Position numbers and translations under genes: made by a program
Shown: positions 61,028-64,000 of the stretch, one piece after another
Layout of the letters: each line of letters starts with the position of its first letter
How positions within the stretch are numbered: position 1 is the stretch's first letter
Notes under the pieces: model-generated
Seen by the model: only the letters and a program-made list of their open reading frames with translations
Databases searched by the model: none
Told to the model about the DNA's origin: nothing
Assembly: GCA_015491895.1 (NCBI GenBank)
Contig: WFVA01000085.1
Span: forward strand, 28,294-92,293
Direction: 5' to 3'
Origin: Albidovulum sp.
GTDB lineage: Bacteria; Pseudomonadota; Alphaproteobacteria; Rhodobacterales; Rhodobacteraceae
DNA length: 64,000 nt

Positions 61028-61169
61028 GCCCTTGCGGAAAGAATGCCCGCGCCAATCAAGTGCCTGACACGGGAGAGGCGCATTCCGGCGCCGATCCGCG
61101 CTCCGGCGCCCGGGGTGCGGACAGTTTTCCGCACATGCGGGCAGGCTGGCGAAAACCCGCGTATATCAG

Positions 61170-61208
61170 CCGGCGTAACCGCATAATCCAGGGGTTATGC
61201 TCCGCCGG
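61170..61208. promoter_or_regulatory. Compound dyad upstream of the PepSY operon
   Basis: CCGGCG (61170-61175) pairs with CGCCGG (61203-61208), and inside it GCATAA (61181-61186) pairs with TTATGC (61195-61200), giving a long two-part hairpin or operator. It lies in the 285-bp gap after ecm, which holds no gene. No T tract follows, so termination is less likely than regulation. Confidence 0.45.
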
Positions 61209-61312
61209 ATAAACCATTCTTCCATGGCTCCCCTTCGCCGGATGCCTCCACCATCCGAACGCCGCTCATGCCGGGCGGCGCCAACCCTTTTCAGGATATC
61301 GGAGCATCCAAG

Positions 61313-61567
61313 ATGAAAAAATACCTCCTCGCCACAACATTTGCAGCCCTCTCCGCCCCGGCCTTTGCCGGACCAAGCTGCACCCCCCCGGAAACCGCAA
61401 TGCCCGTCTGGCAGGTCATCAGGAATTTCGAGGAGCAGGGCGGAGAAGTGGTCAAGTTCAAGATCGATGACGCCTGCTACGAAATCTACGGCCGGATCGG
61501 CGGCAAGAAGGTCGAGATCTACTTCGATCCGGCCACGGGCAAGGAAATCGAACGCAATGAATCATAA
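61313..61567 (+). CDS. Small periplasmic PepSY-domain protein
   Basis: An 84-residue exported protein: signal peptide (YLLATTFAALSAPAFA), then a single PepSY-like domain (MPVWQVIRNFEEQGGEVVKF; DDACYEIYG; VEIYFDPATGKEIE). Two cysteines (PSCTPP, DACYE) could form a disulfide. PepSY proteins often accompany membrane cytochromes and sensors. GGAG precedes the ATG at 61313. It is first of three tightly spaced genes. Confidence 0.82.
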   Translation: MKKYLLATTFAALSAPAFAGPSCTPPETAMPVWQVIRNFEEQGGEVVKFKIDDACYEIYGRIGGKKVEIYFDPATGKEIERNES

Positions 61568-61600
61568 GGACCGGACCACATGAGAGAGGAGGCGCAGCCC

Positions 61601-62179
61601 ATGACCCTGACATACCCCCAACCCACCACCCCAACCCGGGAAAAGGCTGGAAAGATCAAGGTCTGGGATATCGGGGTGCGCCTCTTTCACTGGTCGCTCG
61701 TGGCCGGCGTGTTCGGAGCATATCTGTTCGTCTCTCCCAGGTGGCTCCATCTGTGGCTCGGTTACGCAGTTGCGGGCCTCATCATCTTTCGCCTGGTCTG
61801 GGGGTTCATCGGCCCCCGCCATGCCCGCTTTGCCGATTTCGTGCCGGGGCCGCGCCGCCTGACCGCCTATCTGCAAGACATGGCGAATGGCCGCGAAAAA
61901 CGCCATATCGGGCATAACCCGGCCGGCGGCGCGATGGTCGTCGCCCTGCTGCTGACACTCGCCGCCATCTCCGTAACCGGCTACATGATGGGAATGGATG
62001 CGTGGTTCGGCGAGGAATGGCTCGAGGAACTGCATGAAGGGCTGGTGAGCATTCTTCTGCTCCTCGTAGCCCTGCATGTCGGCGGAGTCCTGCTCGCGAG
62101 CTGGCGCCATCGCGAGAATCTTGTGCTGGCGATGATTGCCGGGGAAAAAAGGGCCGATGAAGCGGAAATCGGCGAATAG
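61601..62179 (+). CDS. Cytochrome b561-like membrane protein
   Basis: A 192-residue inner-membrane cytochrome b (b/b6 domain, Ni-Fe hydrogenase type). About four helices carry histidines suited to haem b: VRLFHWSLVAGVFGAYLF near residue 25 and ELHEGLVSILLLLVALHVGG near 140. GAGGAGG supports the ATG at 61601 over the ATG at 61580. It overlaps the start of the regulator gene by 23 bp, so synthesis of the two is probably linked. Confidence 0.87.
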   Translation: MTLTYPQPTTPTREKAGKIKVWDIGVRLFHWSLVAGVFGAYLFVSPRWLHLWLGYAVAGLIIFRLVWGFIGPRHARFADFVPGPRRLTAYLQDMANGREKRHIGHNPAGGAMVVALLLTLAAISVTGYMMGMDAWFGEEWLEELHEGLVSILLLLVALHVGGVLLASWRHRENLVLAMIAGEKRADEAEIGE

Positions 62180-62732
62180 CGGCGATCGCGCAAAGCTGCA
62201 CAGGCGCATGTTCCTGCTTGCGGCCGTGCTGCAGATCGGCTGTGCATCTCTGTTTCTCGCCGATGTCATCCATGACTGGTACGAGGTGCCTCGCCATCAG
62301 ATATCCCTCCACATATGGCTTGAAACCGGGGGCGTAATCGCTCTGGCTTTTGCCGCCGGGCTCAGCCTTCACGAATATCTTCTGCTTCTACGGCGAAACA
62401 TGCGCATGGAAATGGCTCTTGATGCCGCGAGCGGGGCATTTCAGAACACGATCGAACGCCATCTGGACGCATGGCAGCTCAGCCCGGCCGAGCGCGATGT
62501 GGCCCTGCTTTCCATCAAGGGCGCAACAATCCCCGAGATCGCCCGCATGCGCGGCAGCCGCGAGGGAACGGTCAAGGCCCAGAATGCCGCCATCTACCGC
62601 AAGGCCGGCGTTTCAAGCCGGGCCGAACTGATCTCCGTCCTGATCGAGGAACTGATCGAGGGTATGGATGTGACGGTGGGCACCCCGGCCTCCACCCCCG
62701 CCATCGGCGAAACGCTGAGCCAATCGGCGTAA
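62157..62732 (+). CDS. Membrane-anchored LuxR-type regulator
   Basis: A 191-residue protein with two N-terminal membrane helices (MFLLAAVLQIGCASLFLADV; LETGGVIALAFAAGLSLHEY) and a C-terminal LuxR-type helix-turn-helix (LSPAERDVALLSIKGATIPE and following, about 110-170). It has no receiver or ligand domain, so any signal must enter through the membrane part. Gene overlap with cytochrome b and the upstream PepSY gene suggests redox or envelope sensing. The ATG at 62157 is preceded by GGAAAAAAGGG. Confidence 0.83.
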   Translation: MKRKSANSGDRAKLHRRMFLLAAVLQIGCASLFLADVIHDWYEVPRHQISLHIWLETGGVIALAFAAGLSLHEYLLLLRRNMRMEMALDAASGAFQNTIERHLDAWQLSPAERDVALLSIKGATIPEIARMRGSREGTVKAQNAAIYRKAGVSSRAELISVLIEELIEGMDVTVGTPASTPAIGETLSQSA

Positions 62733-62798
62733 TCCCTTGCAAAGCCCGGCCGATCGGGATTACCTCATGCGGATTGCAATGAATGATCGGAGCGGCAG

Positions 62799-63515
62799 AT
62801 GACCATTCACATAGGCGCCAAGCCAGGCGAAATAGCCCCCACCGTGCTGATGCCGGGCGATCCGCTGCGGGCGAAATGGGCGGCCGAAACCTTCCTCGAG
62901 GATGCCAGATGCGTCAACCGGGTGCGCGGGATGCTGGGCTTCACCGGCACCTGGAAGGGTCATCCCGTCACCATCCAGGGCTCGGGCATGGGCATGCCGA
63001 GCCTCTCGATCTATGCCAACGAACTGATGGCCGAATACGATGCCCGGACCTTGATCCGCATCGGCTCCTGCGGCGGCATGCAGCCCCATGTGAAGATCCG
63101 CGACGTGATCATCGCCATGACGGCAAGCTCCCTCTCCACCCCCTCGCGCGGCATCTTCCGCGAACTGAATTTCGCGCCCTCGGCCGATTACGGCCTGCTC
63201 TCGGCGGCCGTTGCCGCGGCCAGGGCGAGGGGTGCACGCCATCACGTGGGCGGCATCTATTCCTCAGATGTTTTCTATGATGAAAGGCCGGATCTCAACG
63301 AAATGATGGTGCGCCACGGCATCCTCGGGGTCGAGATGGAGGCGGCCGAGCTCTACAATCTCGCCGCCCGCCACAAGCGCCGGGCGCTGGCCGTGCTCAC
63401 CGTTTCCGATCACCTTCAAACCGGCGAGGCGCTCTCCTCGAAAGAACGCGAGCAGAGCTTCGGCGAAATGGTGGAAATCGCGCTTGAAGCCGCCTTCGCC
63501 CCACCCACCGCTTGA
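62799..63515 (+). CDS. deoD: Purine-nucleoside phosphorylase, DeoD type
   Basis: Cytosolic phosphorolysis of purine nucleosides to base and (deoxy)ribose-1-phosphate. The 238-residue product matches the hexameric DeoD class: opening [35 protein letters not shown] near residue 65, RIGSCGGMQ near 87, and [12 protein letters not shown] near 178 with the substrate-binding Glu pair. It fits with the nucleoside-type importer at 46218-50879 in purine salvage. Confidence 0.95.
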   Translation: MTIHIGAKPGEIAPTVLMPGDPLRAKWAAETFLEDARCVNRVRGMLGFTGTWKGHPVTIQGSGMGMPSLSIYANELMAEYDARTLIRIGSCGGMQPHVKIRDVIIAMTASSLSTPSRGIFRELNFAPSADYGLLSAAVAAARARGARHHVGGIYSSDVFYDERPDLNEMMVRHGILGVEMEAAELYNLAARHKRRALAVLTVSDHLQTGEALSSKEREQSFGEMVEIALEAAFAPPTA

Positions 63516-63546
63516 CCGGATCGCGCCGAAAGGGCATGTGGGCGCC

Positions 63547-63885
63547 ATGCTGATATACAAGATCTTCCGCGCCAGCGAATGGCAGACCCTGGAACGCAAT
63601 GGCGAAACCGCCGGCGCGCCGGTGGATCTCGCCGATGGCTTCATCCATTTCTCGACCGCCGCGCAGGCCCCGGAAACCGCCGCCAGGCATTTCGCCGGCG
63701 CGCGGGATCTGGTGCTGGCGGCTGTGGACGCCGAAAGCCTCGGCGATGCGCTCAGATGGGAGCCCTCGCGCGGCGGCGCGCTCTTTCCCCATCTCTACCG
63801 CCCGCTTGCGCGCGATGAGGTGCTCTGGGCAAGGCCTCTCCCTCTCGGGCCGGAGGGCCATGTCTTTCCCGCGGATATGGCATGA
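63547..63885 (+). CDS. DUF952 family protein
   Basis: A 112-residue cytosolic protein with the DUF952 opening [15 protein letters not shown] and the [16 protein letters not shown] motif near residue 37. The end reads [16 protein letters not shown]. The family is structurally related to ADP-ribosyltransferase-like or glutathione-related folds, but function is unproven. It overlaps pyrD by 4 bp, a pairing seen in other alphaproteobacteria. Confidence 0.85.
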   Translation: MLIYKIFRASEWQTLERNGETAGAPVDLADGFIHFSTAAQAPETAARHFAGARDLVLAAVDAESLGDALRWEPSRGGALFPHLYRPLARDEVLWARPLPLGPEGHVFPADMA

Positions 63886-64000
63886 ACCCGCTCGAACGCC
63901 TCGGCCTCGCCCTCCTCCACCGCATGGATCCCGAGCGCGCCCATGCGCTTTCGATCCGCGCCCTGAAAGCCGGCCTCGCGCCCCTGCCCCGCCCCTTCAC
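63882..64000 (+). CDS. pyrD: Dihydroorotate dehydrogenase, class 2 (3' end outside window)
   Basis: Only the first 39 residues are inside the window: [20 protein letters not shown] and then [19 protein letters not shown]. The helical N-terminus with Met/Leu-DPE-x-AH is typical of the membrane-associated, quinone-linked PyrD. The ATG overlaps the DUF952 stop by 4 bp. The catalytic barrel lies beyond the edge, so the call rests on N-terminus and neighbour. Confidence 0.8.
   Translation, partial: MNPLERLGLALLHRMDPERAHALSIRALKAGLAPLPRPF

Noticed and set aside
61028..61312. Terminator of ecm in the gap
   Set aside because: The strong dyad at 61170-61208 has no T tract on either side and lies 140 bp after the stop, so regulation fits better than intrinsic termination.
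1..64000. tRNA, rRNA, insertion sequence, prophage or integrase genes
   Set aside because: No transposase, integrase or phage protein was recognised among the coding frames, and no tRNA-like cloverleaf was noticed in the gaps; a tRNAscan run would settle the latter.

Overview
The window reads as GC-rich chromosomal DNA of a free-living alphaproteobacterium, most likely a member of the Rhodobacterales. The signs are a MipZ division ATPase, the ethylmalonyl-CoA pathway pair ccr/ecm, the runs rpsP-rimM-trmD-rplS-rpmE and glnD-murJ-trpS, a LuxI/LuxR pair, and sites matching the CtrA consensus. Genes are densely packed, with many ATGA start/stop overlaps. I see no tRNA or rRNA gene, insertion sequence, prophage or CRISPR array. 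The first gene (rpsP) and the last (pyrD) are cut by the window edges.

Layout. 1-3045: ribosomal/tRNA-modification operon with bluB (B12 lower-ligand synthesis) inserted, closed by a clear terminator. 3291-4577: mipZ and a DUF3775 gene. 4616-9365 (minus): polyamine-type ABC importer whose second permease has an unusual repeat-bearing C-terminal tail. 9714-11986: tungstate ABC importer tupBCA. 11994-21727 (minus): formate dehydrogenase (FDH) operon (DUF3305, DUF3306, TorD chaperone, small Tat protein, alpha, beta and gamma subunits) continuing into a NarI-like membrane cytochrome, an HdrD-like iron-sulfur protein and a rhodanese. 21858-27385: divergent polyferredoxin, a c-type cytochrome that appears derived from a tungstate-binding protein, and a tight four-gene operon (DUF6494, Mrp/ApbC ATPase, biotin/lipoate-ligase-like protein, DUF6505).

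27386-36372: ChaN-like protein, cobinamide kinase and phosphatase, glutathione S-transferase, comM/yifB, esterase, gshB, yraN, rsmI and an LpoA-like lipoprotein. 36359-46023: glnD, murJ, an apparently inactive rhomboid, trpS, an unknown membrane protein, a universal stress protein, nfu, tsaB and rimI. 46218-50879: BMP-type nucleoside ABC importer. 50964-54217: TauE/SafE permease with its TIGR02186 partner, and a RecD-like helicase. 54268-55899 (minus): quorum-sensing block (small ORF, luxR, luxI). 56108-61027: ccr, an acyltransferase and divergent ecm. 61313-64000: PepSY protein, cytochrome b and membrane-anchored LuxR-type regulator, then deoD, DUF952 and pyrD.

How the parts fit. About 16 kb (9.7-27.4 kb) looks like one functional island for W/Mo-dependent formate oxidation: metal uptake, enzyme, chaperone and several uncharacterised accessory proteins, with two possible electron exits (FDH gamma, and the NarI/HdrD-like pair). 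B12 genes (bluB, cobP, a phosphatase) would serve the B12-dependent Ecm. The quorum-sensing block carries a full CtrA-type site and comM carries a CtrA-type half-site, which points to a CtrA/quorum-sensing/DNA-uptake circuit. luxI translation may also be gated by a hairpin that buries its ribosome-binding site.
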